Assembly (NCBI GenBank): GCA_016124535.1
Contig: WGNK01000001.1
Coordinates: 62,001-126,000 of the forward strand
Length of the DNA stretch: 64,000 bases
Source of the DNA: Azospirillum sp.
GTDB lineage: Bacteria; Pseudomonadota; Alphaproteobacteria; Azospirillales; Azospirillaceae
Direction: 5' to 3'
Both the position numbers and the translations under genes were made by a program. Positions within the stretch are counted from its first letter, which is position 1; each line of letters begins with the position of its first letter. The notes beneath the pieces are model-generated. The model had not been told where the DNA came from. It did not search any database and worked only from the letters and a program-made list of their open reading frames with translations. Positions 9,900-18,812 of this stretch are shown here, in pieces.

Positions 9900-12800
9900 T
9901 CACGCCACCAGGGCAGCGATATCCTTGATCAGGCGCTGGACTGCTTTGAGGCGCAAGGCGGCATCGTCCCAGGCGCGGGCGATCACCAGCTTGTGGTCGG
10001 GGCGCAGCTTGACCGTGCCGGATTGGCGGGCGATCCAGGCGACCAGGCGGTCGGGGCGTCCAAAAGTATTATTGCGGAACGACAGAATCACGCCCTTGGG
10101 TCCGGCATCGACCCGTTCGATGCCGCCGGTCCGGCAGCTCTGCTTGATCGTGACCACCTGCAGAAGATTCTCGACTTCGGCAGGCAGCTTGCCGAACCGG
10201 TCGATCATCTCGGCGGCGAAAGCATCGATCTCGGTGAAATCCGCCAGTTCGGCAATGCGCCGGTAGAGGGCGAGCCGGATGGTCAGGTCGGCAACGTAGC
10301 TCTCGGGGATCAGCACCGCCATGCCGAGATTGATCTGCGGCGCCCAATGCTCGGCCTCGGCACTGCCGGTACCGCCGCCGCTGCGCGCGGTTGCCACCGC
10401 CTCTTCCAGCATCTGCTGGTAGAGCTCGACCCCGACCTCCTTGATGTGGCCCGACTGTTCTTCGCCCAGCAGGTTGCCGGCGCCGCGAATGTCCATATCG
10501 TGGCTGGCCAGCTGGAAGCCCGCGCCCAGGGTGTCGAGGGTTTCGATCACATGCAGCCGCTGCTTGGCGGTATCGGTCAGGGTGCCGCGCGGCGAATAGG
10601 TCAGGTAGGCGTAGCCGCGCAGTTTGGCCCGGCCGACCCGGCCGCGCAGCTGGTAGAGCTGGGCCAGGCCGAAGCGGTCGGCGCGATGAATGATCAGGGT
10701 ATTGGCGCTTGGAATATCGAGCCCGGATTCGATGATGTTGGTCGCCAGCAGGACGTGGAAGGCGCCGTCGTCGAACGCGGTCATCACCCGCTCCAACTCG
10801 GTGGGGGACATCTGGCCGTGGGCGGTCACCACCTTGACTTCGGGCACCAGCTCGGCCAGTCGCGCCGAGACTTTGGCCAAGTCCTCGATGTGCGGACAGA
10901 CGTAGAAGCTCTGGCCGCCGCGGTAATGTTCGCGCAGGATCGCCTCGCGGATCACCACCGGATCATAGGGCAGCACGAAGGTGCGCACCGCCAGGCGATC
11001 GATCGGCGGGGTGGCGATCAGGCTCAGTTCGCGCACCCCGGCCAGCGCCATCTGCAGAGTGCGCGGGATCGGCGTCGCGGTCAGGGTCAGGACATGGACA
11101 TCGGCGCGCAGCTCCTTCAGGCGCTCCTTCTGCTTGACCCCGAAATGCTGCTCCTCATCGACCACCACCAGCCCCAGGCGCTTGAAGGTGATCGCCTTGC
11201 TCAACAACGCATGGGTGCCGATCACGACTTCGACGGTGCCGTCGGCCAGGCCCTTCTTGGCGCGGGTGGCGTCTTTCGGCGTGACCAGCCGGGACAGCGA
11301 TTCCAGGCGCACCGGCAGGCCGGCGAAACGCTGGGAGAAGGTGCGGAAATGCTGGCGCGCCAAGAGTGTGGTCGGCACCACCACCGCGACCTGCAGCCCG
11401 GCCATCACCGCGCAGAAGGTGGCGCGCAGCGCGACCTCGGTCTTGCCGAAGCCGACATCGCCACAGACCAGGCGGTCCATCGGCCGGCCCGAGGACAGAT
11501 CGTCGAACACCTCCTCGATCGCGCGCAGCTGGTCGTCGGTCTCGGGCCAGGGGAAGCGGGCGGCGAATTCGGCGTAGAGCCCGTCGGGGACCGCCACCGT
11601 CTCGCCCCGGCGCAGCGCCCGCTCGGCGGCGATCTTGAGCAGGGCGTCGGCCATGTCCTTGAGGCGCTTCTTGACCCGCGCCCGGCGATTCTGCCAGCCG
11701 ACCCCGCCCAGCTTGTCGAGCTGGGCACCGGCTTCGTCGGAACCGTAGCGCGACAGTAGTTCGATGTTCTCGACCGGCAGCAGGACTTTCTCGTCGTCCT
11801 GGTAGATGATGCGCAGGAAGTCGTGGGGCGCCCCGGAAATCGTCAGCGTCTCCAGCCGGTCGTAGCGGCCGATACCGTAATCGACATGGACGACGAAATC
11901 GCCCTGGTTGAGGCTGGTGCTCTCGGCGATGAAATTGGCCGCCCGGCGTTTCTTGCGCGCCGGCCGGGCCAGGCGGTCGCCCAAAATATCCTGTTCGGTG
12001 ATGACCGCGAGTTCGGGTGCTGTGAAGCCGCGTTCCAGCGGCAGCACGGTGAGTGCGGTGACATGGGCGCCGAACCGTTTGACCTCGGCCCAGTCGGCCG
12101 CCGGCTCCAGATTCTCGATGCCGTGGTCGGCGAGCACCGCGCCCAGACGGTCGCGCGAGCCGGCGCTGTAGCCGGCGATCACCACCCGCCGCCCCTCGCT
12201 TCGCAACGCCGCGATATGGTCGCGCACCACGTCGAACACATTGAGATCAGGGCGGGCGCGGGCCTCGGCGAAATCGCGGCTCTGGCGACCGCCGGCGTCG
12301 GCGGTGCCCATGATCCCGGGCGGGGTGCCGAAGGGCGAGAACCGGCCGACCGCGTGCAGCGACAAGTAGAGCTCCCAGCCGGTCTTATCGAGATAGAGCT
12401 GGTCGGGCGGCAGCGGTTTGTAGACCGGGGCATGGGCCTTGCGATCGACCGCCTGCATGGTCTGACGGGCCTGGTGGAAATCGGCGATCTGCGCCAGCCT
12501 GGCGTCGCGGGCGTCCTCGGCCTGATCGTCCAGCGTCACGATCGCTTCGGGCAGGTAGTCGAGCAGCACTTCCAGGCCGGGATGGAACAGTGGCAGCCAA
12601 TGTTCCATGCCGGCATGGCGGCGGCCGGCGCTGACCGCCTCGTAGAGCGGGTCCTGGTCGGTCACCGCCCCGAAATATTCCCGGTAGCCGCTGCGGAACC
12701 GGGCGATCGACGGCTCGTCGAGAAACAGCTCGGCCATCGGCTTCAGCACGACGCCCTTGCGCTTGTCGGTGGTGCGCTGGGTTACCGGATCGAAGGCGCG

Positions 12801-13391
12801 GACGCCGTCGAGGTCGTCGCCGAACAGGTCGAGGCGGAGCGGCTCCTCGGACCCCGGCGGGAACAGATCGATGATGCCGCCGCGGATCGCGAATTCGCCG
12901 GGCTCGCGCACGGTCTGGGCGCGCAGATAGCCGTTATGGCCGAGGAAGCGCTGGAGCCGTTCGAGATCGATGCGGTCGCCGATCTTGGCGGCGAAGCTGG
13001 CGTGGCGCAGCGTGCTGCGCGGCGGCACTTTCTGCAGCAGCGCATTGACCGTGGTCAGGACCAGGCGCGGGGACTTGGGCGGCGGTGGCGGCGTCTGGAG
13101 CAGGCGGGTCAGGGTATCGATGCGGCGGCTGACGATGGCACCGTTGGGCGACACCCGGTCGTAGGGCAGGCAGTCCCAGGCGGGGAACGCCAGCACCTCG
13201 ACCGCGGGCGCGAAAAACGCCACCGCCTCGGCCAGTCGCGCAGCGCGGGCGTCGTCGAGTGCTACATGAACCACGCCAGCGGCACCCGCCCGTTCGGCAA
13301 GGCCGACCAGCAGGCGGGCGTCATAGCCTTCCGGTGCTCCGCCAATGGTCAGGCGGCCGGCATGGCCGGGATGGAGATCGAGCTTGATCAC
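9900..13391 (-). CDS. mfd: Transcription-repair coupling factor Mfd
   Basis: Mfd removes RNA polymerase stalled at DNA lesions and recruits UvrA. The 1163-residue length is typical. The N-terminal UvrB-like region includes FPAWDCLPYDRVSPN and FAIRGGIIDLFPPGSEEP. The RNA-polymerase-interaction (Tudor-like) domain follows with GDFVVHVDYGIGRYDRL. The RecG-type translocase motor has Walker A GDVGFGKTEVALRATF, the DEEQ box VVDEEQHFGVKQKERL and the TRG block IESGLDIPSANTLIIHRAD, then QLRGRVGR. The start codon is GTG at 13391 with a poor ribosome-binding site. It lies 27 bases after sdhE, a common alphaproteobacterial arrangement. Confidence 0.97.
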   Translation of the reverse strand: MIKLDLHPGHAGRLTIGGAPEGYDARLLVGLAERAGAAGVVHVALDDARAARLAEAVAFFAPAVEVLAFPAWDCLPYDRVSPNGAIVSRRIDTLTRLLQTPPPPPKSPRLVLTTVNALLQKVPPRSTLRHASFAAKIGDRIDLERLQRFLGHNGYLRAQTVREPGEFAIRGGIIDLFPPGSEEPLRLDLFGDDLDGVRAFDPVTQRTTDKRKGVVLKPMAELFLDEPSIARFRSGYREYFGAVTDQDPLYEAVSAGRRHAGMEHWLPLFHPGLEVLLDYLPEAIVTLDDQAEDARDARLAQIADFHQARQTMQAVDRKAHAPVYKPLPPDQLYLDKTGWELYLSLHAVGRFSPFGTPPGIMGTADAGGRQSRDFAEARARPDLNVFDVVRDHIAALRSEGRRVVIAGYSAGSRDRLGAVLADHGIENLEPAADWAEVKRFGAHVTALTVLPLERGFTAPELAVITEQDILGDRLARPARKKRRAANFIAESTSLNQGDFVVHVDYGIGRYDRLETLTISGAPHDFLRIIYQDDEKVLLPVENIELLSRYGSDEAGAQLDKLGGVGWQNRRARVKKRLKDMADALLKIAAERALRRGETVAVPDGLYAEFAARFPWPETDDQLRAIEEVFDDLSSGRPMDRLVCGDVGFGKTEVALRATFCAVMAGLQVAVVVPTTLLARQHFRTFSQRFAGLPVRLESLSRLVTPKDATRAKKGLADGTVEVVIGTHALLSKAITFKRLGLVVVDEEQHFGVKQKERLKELRADVHVLTLTATPIPRTLQMALAGVRELSLIATPPIDRLAVRTFVLPYDPVVIREAILREHYRGGQSFYVCPHIEDLAKVSARLAELVPEVKVVTAHGQMSPTELERVMTAFDDGAFHVLLATNIIESGLDIPSANTLIIHRADRFGLAQLYQLRGRVGRAKLRGYAYLTYSPRGTLTDTAKQRLHVIETLDTLGAGFQLASHDMDIRGAGNLLGEEQSGHIKEVGVELYQQMLEEAVATARSGGGTGSAEAEHWAPQINLGMAVLIPESYVADLTIRLALYRRIAELADFTEIDAFAAEMIDRFGKLPAEVENLLQVVTIKQSCRTGGIERVDAGPKGVILSFRNNTFGRPDRLVAWIARQSGTVKLRPDHKLVIARAWDDAALRLKAVQRLIKDIAALVA

Positions 13392-13418
13392 GTGGGGACC
13401 GCGGCGGGGGCGGGGAGA

Positions 13419-13703
13419 TCACGAGGCGGCGGCGAACCGGAAATCCTGCAGCAGCCGCATCACGTCGTGATCATGTTCCGGGGGCGGCGGTTCGCGCCCG
13501 GTCATCCAGCCGTAAAGATCGGGGTCGGAGAGTTCGAGCAGGCGGGCGAAGCGATCGAGCTGGACCTCGTCGAAATCGGCGAGGTAACGGTCGGCGAAAC
13601 TGCCGATCAGCAGATCGAGTTCCCGGGTGCCGCGGTGCCAGGCCCGAAACTGCAGCCGTCTGCGGCGGATCTCGGTGGGGGGAAGGTCGTCGGGTGCCGA
13701 CAT
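13419..13703 (-). CDS. sdhE: Succinate dehydrogenase assembly factor SdhE (FAD assembly factor)
   Basis: The 94-residue product has the hallmark RAWHRGTRELDLLIGSF, including the RGxxE-type motif that SdhE proteins use to attach FAD covalently to SdhA and FrdA. It then has an acidic helical region with DLYGWMTGREPPP. AAGGAG lies about eight bases before the ATG. It is immediately upstream of mfd, as in many alphaproteobacteria (recG-sdhE-mfd order). Small size and motif make the call firm. Confidence 0.93.
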   Translation of the reverse strand: MSAPDDLPPTEIRRRRLQFRAWHRGTRELDLLIGSFADRYLADFDEVQLDRFARLLELSDPDLYGWMTGREPPPPEHDHDVMRLLQDFRFAAAS

Positions 13704-13861
13704 AGCGGGGCTCCTTGCCGAAACGAGCGTGATATAGCCCCCCTCCCGGAGGCTGTCACCCTCGATCTCGGAAAGCCGCCCCGGCCTGGCCCCGGAGCCG
13801 TCCCGCCGACCGGGACGCCGTCAGTCGATCGGCGCCCCACAGGTCTCATGGCGGCGAGCGA

Positions 13862-14362
13862 TCACAACCCGTCGGCATTGCGCAGGGTACAGGCCTGGGC
13901 GGTCAACCGGGTCAGCATATCGCAGAGATGCTCATTCTCGTCGCCGCTCAGTGCCGAGCGCAGCTGGACGTGGAAATCATTGGCGAGCGGGATGATCTGG
14001 TCATGCACCGCGCGGCCTTTGGCGGTCAGGGTCAAGACCGAACGTCGTCGATCGTTGGGGTCGATCGCGCGGTGGATCAGGCCGGCCTCGACTGCCTTGG
14101 CCACCGCCCGGCTGACCTGAACCTTGTCCATGGCGCTGCGGTCGCAGACGCCATTGGCCGACAGCGGGCCGAAGCGGGCGAGATTGGCAATCACTCGCCA
14201 TTCGCCGACCGTCAGGCCGAACCGACGTTCATAAAGCCGGGCAAGCGCACGGCCAATGGCATTGCTTAAAATGGACAGGCGATAAGGGAGAAAGTCCTCC
14301 AGTACCATTGCCTGGGAATCACCGGCGAACGCCGTGCCGGCGCGGGCTTCTATGGTATCCAT
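13862..14362 (-). CDS. MarR family transcriptional regulator
   Basis: The 166-residue product has a winged-helix domain of MarR type. A dimerisation helix region (YRLSILSNAIGRALARLYE) is followed by LTVGEWRVIANLARFGPLSA, the recognition helix region CDRSAMDKVQVSRAVAKAVE, and the wing DPNDRRRSVLTLTAKGRAV. It is divergent from the PAS histidine kinase gene with about 310 bases between. MarR proteins usually repress neighbouring or own genes in response to phenolic or oxidative signals; the ligand cannot be told here. Confidence 0.92.
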   Translation of the reverse strand: MDTIEARAGTAFAGDSQAMVLEDFLPYRLSILSNAIGRALARLYERRFGLTVGEWRVIANLARFGPLSANGVCDRSAMDKVQVSRAVAKAVEAGLIHRAIDPNDRRRSVLTLTAKGRAVHDQIIPLANDFHVQLRSALSGDENEHLCDMLTRLTAQACTLRNADGL

Positions 14363-14672
14363 GTGACGCTACGATCCTCGAAACAAGTGCGTTTGGAATC
14401 ACCGGTCCGGCGCGGATGCCAGATTTCATTCTTCCAACCAAGGCGGTTAATGGCCCCGTGAAACAATCATGCTTGGGCAACGGCCACATCTTACCGAAAC
14501 CATCGCGCTCGGGGCCTGCGAGACTCTGACGCAGGTGCTTGCGGGGAACGGGGTTCCTAAAGATTATGTCGGTTACGAACCAAAATGCCGCAGCCTCGGG
14601 GTGGCTTTGAAAATAGACAGTGATGTCCCGGGCACGGGTTCCGGCCCCGGGGCGACTCGCAAGGATTCGACC
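14363..14672. other. marR / histidine kinase divergent intergenic region
   Basis: About 310 bases separate the divergent marR and PAS-kinase genes. The kinase frame stays open back to an ATG at 14469. Even so, the GTG at 14673, seven bases after AAGGA, is the better start and keeps this stretch non-coding. It must hold the promoters of both genes. No clear palindrome for MarR and no clear promoter could be assigned by eye. Confidence 0.4.
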
Positions 14673-17174
14673 GTGCAGCAACGAGATGCGATTTACCCGG
14701 CCGTCGCCGCCGGACTCGGTGCGAGCCTGGCGGTGTTCCTGGGGGCCGGCGCCGGGCCATCGGGAGCCCTGGCACGATGGCTGGCAGTCAGCGCCTTGCT
14801 GATGGTCCTGGCCTGGCTCGCGGTGGGCGCCGTCCGCGCGCGCCGGGCGTTCCACACGCTGCAGGGGCGGTGCAACGCGCTGCTGGCGGCGGGCAACACG
14901 CCCTGGTGTGCCTGGCCGGCCGGCGCCGAACCAGGTGCTCCACCGGCGCTGGTCGGTGCCGGTTGCGCCTCGCTGTTCCCCTGCCAATGCCGTGACGGCA
15001 TCGCGACGATCGCGGCGGCCCTGGCGCCGGAGAGCGGTCCGCAATTGATTGCAGCCTGGGATGGGCTGGCCCGGCGCGGCACGCCGTTCCGGCTCCGGCT
15101 TGCGGCGGCGCCCGGGCGTTGCCTGGAGGTCGCGGGCCGCCGCCAGAACGCGCCTGATCCGGCGGCCAGTCTCGACATACTGACCATCGAGGACGTGACC
15201 GAGCGGCTCGAAGCGGTGGAACGGCTCGACGCGGCGCGCGCTGCGGCCGAACTGGCCCGGCAGGAGCTGCAACGGGTGGTGGACGCCCTGCCGCTGCCGA
15301 TCTGGATGCGTGACGGCGACCTGGCCTTGAACTGGTGCAACCGTGCCTTCGCCAGGGCGGTCGAGTCCACCCAGACGGCCGCGATCGAGGTTCAGGCCGA
15401 ACTGGCCGACGGGACCGGCGGCCGCGCCAGGGCGCGCAGCCTGGCCGAACGGGCGCGGGCGTCGCACGAAGGCGCGACCGAAACCCGGCGCGTGGTCGTC
15501 GGCAATGTTCGCCGGGCGCTCGAGGTGACCGAATGTCCGCTTCTCGGGCGCGATGAAACCGCCGGACGGCTGCTCGGCTATGCGATCGATCGGACCCGCG
15601 AGGAGGAATTGAAGGCGGACCTGGAGCGGCATGTCTCCGCCCATGCCACCGTCCTGGAACAGCTCGGTTCGGCAATTGCGATCTACGGCCGCGACCGCCG
15701 CCTGAAATTCTTCAACCAGTCCTATGCCAGGCTTTGGGGGTTCGACGATACCTGGCTCGCCACGCTGCCGAGCTATGCCGAACTGCTGGAGGAGCTGCGT
15801 ACCCGCCGCCGGCTGCCCGAACATGCCGATTTCCCGCGCTACAAGCGCGAGCAGCTGGCTCTGTTCACCACCCTGATCGAGCCGCGCGAAAGCCTGATGC
15901 ACCTGCCCGACGGCACCACCTTGCGTTCGCTGGTGGTGCCGCATCCGCTGGGCGGTCTGATGTTCGTACTGGAGGACGTGACCAATACCCTGGCGCTGGA
16001 ATCCTCGTACAACACCCTGATCGCGGTCCAGCAGGAGACGCTCGACAATCTGGCCGAGGGGATTGCGGTGTTCGGCGGCGACGGTCGGCTGAAACTGTCC
16101 AACCCCGCCTACGCCAAGGTCTGGGATCTTGAACCGACCGCCCTGCGCGGCGAACCCCACGTCACCGACGTGATGGAGAAGGTCAAGGAATTCTTCGACT
16201 ACGGCGAGAATTGGGACGACTTCAAAGCTGATATGGTTGCCTCCACCCTGGAACGGACCGGGCGCAGTGGCAGGTTAAGCCGGGTCGACGGCTCGGTGAT
16301 CGAATTCAGCAACGTGCCGCTGCCCGACGGGGCGGTGCTGACCACCTTTCTGGATGTTTCGGACAGCGTCCGGGTCGAGCGGGCGTTGCGGGCCGCAAAC
16401 GCCGCACTCGAAGCGGCCGACCACCTGAAAAGCGAATTCCTGGCCAATGTTTCCCACCACCTGCGGACGCCGCTGCACTCGATCATGGGGTTTGCCGAAC
16501 TGCTGACCAGCCAGTCGGCCGGACCGCTCAACCCGCGTCAGCTCGAATGCTGCCAGGCGGTATTGGTCGGTGCCGAGCAACTGCTGGCGCTGATCAACGA
16601 CGTTCTCGACCTGGCGACCATCGAGGCCGGTTACATGGGGCTCGACCTCAGCCGGATCGACCTGGCGGATCTGCTCGCCGGGGTCGCAGGTCTGGCGCGG
16701 GAATGGGCGCTCAAGAACGACCTCCACCTCGAAGTCGATTGCCCGGCCGACATCGGGCCACTGGAAGGCGACGAAAAGCGGCTGAAGCAGGCCCTGTTCG
16801 ATCTGGTCGGCAGCGCCATCCGGGTGGCGGTGCCGGGCAGTATCCTGGTTCTGTCGGCCGAGGGGCGGGGTGACCACACCGTGCTTTCAGTCAGTGCCGG
16901 CGTCGCCAGGATGCATCGCGGTGCCGGCGGCGTCGCTGCCGCAGCGCTGCCGGGCCGCGGCAGCGATGGCGGCAACGACGGCGAGGACGGGTCGGCGAGG
17001 GTGGCGGGCCATGTGCCGGATCGACTCGGCCTGGCTCTGGTTCGCGGCTGCATCGACCTCCATGGCGGCTGGATCGAGGTCGATGCCGAATCGGATCGCC
17101 GCCTGATCGTGCGTTGCGTCTTGCCGGTGCATCCCGAACTGCAGGTTCCGTCCGGCGCAACCGCGGCGGAATGA
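14673..17174 (+). CDS. Membrane PAS-domain histidine kinase with degenerate ATP-binding domain
   Basis: Starting at the GTG at 14673 (AAGGA seven bases upstream), the product has 833 residues. Two membrane segments lie at about residues 6-25 and 33-50. At least three PAS-like domains follow: VVDALPLPIWMRDGDLALNW, then LEQLGSAIAIYGRDRRLKFF, then DNLAEGIAVFGGDGRLKLSN. The HisKA dimerisation helix has an intact phosphoacceptor His in FLANVSHHLRTPLHSIMGF. The catalytic domain is odd: the N-box reads LFDLVGSAIRV, without the usual Asn, and the DxGxG box reads VSAGVARM, without the Asp, whereas the later GLALVRGCIDLHGGWIEV is normal. It may be a pseudokinase or phosphatase-type sensor. No response regulator is adjacent. 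Confidence 0.85.
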   Translation: MQQRDAIYPAVAAGLGASLAVFLGAGAGPSGALARWLAVSALLMVLAWLAVGAVRARRAFHTLQGRCNALLAAGNTPWCAWPAGAEPGAPPALVGAGCASLFPCQCRDGIATIAAALAPESGPQLIAAWDGLARRGTPFRLRLAAAPGRCLEVAGRRQNAPDPAASLDILTIEDVTERLEAVERLDAARAAAELARQELQRVVDALPLPIWMRDGDLALNWCNRAFARAVESTQTAAIEVQAELADGTGGRARARSLAERARASHEGATETRRVVVGNVRRALEVTECPLLGRDETAGRLLGYAIDRTREEELKADLERHVSAHATVLEQLGSAIAIYGRDRRLKFFNQSYARLWGFDDTWLATLPSYAELLEELRTRRRLPEHADFPRYKREQLALFTTLIEPRESLMHLPDGTTLRSLVVPHPLGGLMFVLEDVTNTLALESSYNTLIAVQQETLDNLAEGIAVFGGDGRLKLSNPAYAKVWDLEPTALRGEPHVTDVMEKVKEFFDYGENWDDFKADMVASTLERTGRSGRLSRVDGSVIEFSNVPLPDGAVLTTFLDVSDSVRVERALRAANAALEAADHLKSEFLANVSHHLRTPLHSIMGFAELLTSQSAGPLNPRQLECCQAVLVGAEQLLALINDVLDLATIEAGYMGLDLSRIDLADLLAGVAGLAREWALKNDLHLEVDCPADIGPLEGDEKRLKQALFDLVGSAIRVAVPGSILVLSAEGRGDHTVLSVSAGVARMHRGAGGVAAAALPGRGSDGGNDGEDGSARVAGHVPDRLGLALVRGCIDLHGGWIEVDAESDRRLIVRCVLPVHPELQVPSGATAAE

Positions 17175-17278
17175 CGCCTTTCCGGCCGGGATCGCGGCCG
17201 GCCGATGTCGGCCCTTGCGCCCGATGCGCATGGCGTCGATCATGGTGCCGGACATCGGAACCCTCGGAGAGTTTGGTC

Positions 17279-17953
17279 ATGAGATTGCCGAAACCCGGCC
17301 TGTTCACAGTCATCGCCGTGATCGTCCTGGCGCTCGGCATGGCACGCCCGGCCAAGGCGGGAAACAATGCCGACGAATTGGTCCGCGCCGCGACCAACAC
17401 CCTGTCCAGTTTCATGAACGATCCGGACCTGGTGGCGTTCCAGAACATGGTCCGGCAGGCGCGGGGCGTGCTGGTGATTCCCTCGCTGGTCAAGGGCGGC
17501 TTCATCTTCGGTGCGGAGGGCGGCAGCGCCGTTCTGCTGGGCCATCGCGGCACCGACTGGAGCTATCCGGCCTTCTTTACCGTGATCAACGGCAGTTTCG
17601 GCCTTCAGATCGGCGTTGAGGTCAGCGAGGTCGTGCTGGTCATCCGGACCGACGGCGGCCTCAGGGCGATCCTCAGCAATAATTTCCACATGGGGGTCGA
17701 TGCCTCGATCGCGATCGGCCCGATCGGCCGCGGCGTCGATGCCGCAACCACCACCAACCTCAATGCCGACATCGTCGCCTTCCTGAAGACCCAGGGACTG
17801 TTCGGCGGTGGCGCGCTCAAGGGCGGGGTGATTACCGGCAACCAGGAACGCAACGAGCTGTTTTACGGCCAGCCCCTGACCGGCACCCAGATCGTCACCG
17901 AAGGCCACGGCTTCAACCCCAAGGCCGATGCCTTGCGCCAGGTGATTCGCTGA
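17279..17953 (+). CDS. Exported SYLF/Ysc84-domain lipid-binding protein
   Basis: The 224-residue product starts with a Sec signal peptide (GLFTVIAVIVLALGMA, cleavage near AKA-G at about residue 28). The rest is a SYLF (Ysc84) domain: ARGVLVIPSLVKGGFIFG, the glycine-rich EGGSAVLLGHRGTDWSYPAF, VVLVIRTDGGLRAIL, and the C-terminal NELFYGQPLTGTQIV. In eukaryotes SYLF domains bind phosphoinositides. The bacterial proteins are periplasmic or outer-membrane associated and poorly characterised. The ATG at 17279 has GGAGA about ten bases upstream. It follows the kinase gene at about 100 bases and is convergent with mntR. Confidence 0.88.
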   Translation: MRLPKPGLFTVIAVIVLALGMARPAKAGNNADELVRAATNTLSSFMNDPDLVAFQNMVRQARGVLVIPSLVKGGFIFGAEGGSAVLLGHRGTDWSYPAFFTVINGSFGLQIGVEVSEVVLVIRTDGGLRAILSNNFHMGVDASIAIGPIGRGVDAATTTNLNADIVAFLKTQGLFGGGALKGGVITGNQERNELFYGQPLTGTQIVTEGHGFNPKADALRQVIR

Positions 17954-18034
17954 CACCCAGTGATTTGCTGACACCCGGCGCCGGTTCCGGGACCGGCCGC
18001 TCCAGCGCGGGCCCAAGGGCCGGCCGGGGCGGCC

Positions 18035-18508
18035 TCAGCGCGGGCTGCCGTTCAGGCGGCGGATCAGCGCTTCGAGCCGGGTCAGGGTTTCCTCGCTGAC
18101 GTGGTGCTCGATGCCCTCGGCGTCGAGTTCCGCGGTGTGGTCGCTGACCCCGATGCTCTTGAGAAATTCCAGCACGATGCGGTGCCGGCGGCGCGACATC
18201 TCGGCCATGGCGCGGCCGGCATCGGTCAGGAAGATCGAGCGGTAGGGCTTGCTGGTGACCAGACCTTCACGCTGCAGCCGCTGCACCGATTTGATCACGG
18301 TGGCGTGGGTGACGCCCATCCGTTCGGCCAATTCGACCACGCGGGCCTCGCCGTTGAGGTCGATCAGGTCGGCGATCAGCTCGACGTAATCTTCGGCCAG
18401 TTCGGCCTGATTGGCACGCCGGGTATGGCTGTGGGCCGCGGCCTGACGGTCGACCGCCGGAAGGCTGACGGCTTCTTCGTCCGGCGCGGGGATGGGGCTG
18501 GCAATCAT
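18035..18508 (-). CDS. mntR: Manganese-responsive DtxR-family regulator MntR
   Basis: The 157-residue product has a basic His-rich N-terminal arm, then a DtxR-type winged helix: DYVELIADLIDLNGEARVVE, recognition region RMGVTHATVIKSVQRLQREG, and FLTDAGRAMAEMSRRRHRIV. The metal-dependent dimerisation domain follows with FLKSIGVSDHTAELDAEGIEH and HHVSEETL. It lacks the C-terminal SH3-like domain, as MntR proteins do. It should sense Mn(II) and control manganese uptake or efflux, but no transporter gene is adjacent in the window. The start at 18508 keeps the product close to the usual MntR size. Confidence 0.9.
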   Translation of the reverse strand: MIASPIPAPDEEAVSLPAVDRQAAAHSHTRRANQAELAEDYVELIADLIDLNGEARVVELAERMGVTHATVIKSVQRLQREGLVTSKPYRSIFLTDAGRAMAEMSRRRHRIVLEFLKSIGVSDHTAELDAEGIEHHVSEETLTRLEALIRRLNGSPR

Positions 18509-18812
18509 CGGGCGCTCTCTGCGGCCTGGTCTCATATACGGTCTTTGACCCAAGCCAACCTGACAGCATCCCGGCCCCAGAGCAAGCAAAGCGGCGGCGG
18601 CGTTCGGGGTCGGGCCGGGTCCGCGCCGCGGGTTCGCTTCGACGGGGCCAGGCTCGAATTTCCGGCGGAGCGTGACATCTTGCCCGGATTCAGCCGGTGT
18701 CCCGAGGGGCCGGTGTCCCGAGGGGGCCGGCGTCGTCGCCTGCGCTGGCGCCGAAGCCGACCATCGACTACCATCGCAACCAGGCCAACGACCCGAGAAC
18801 CGGTCAGACGAC
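18509..18812. other. mntR / diguanylate cyclase divergent intergenic region
   Basis: About 304 bases between two divergent genes. It contains a 16-bp tandem duplication at 18694-18725 and must carry both promoters. A less GC-rich patch near 18530-18570 could be the mntR promoter, but no confident -35/-10 pair or MntR box was found by eye. Confidence 0.35.
18694..18725. repeat. 16-bp perfect tandem duplication
   Basis: The unit ccggtgtcccgagggg occurs twice back to back (18694-18709 and 18710-18725) in the gap before the diguanylate cyclase gene. It looks like a replication-slippage duplication; no function is evident. Confidence 0.85.

Noticed and set aside
9993..14120. Two very long plus-strand open frames opposite mfd (588 and 765 codons)
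   Set aside because: They mirror the codon pattern of mfd, which has all family motifs. Their translations are low in hydrophobic order and match nothing.
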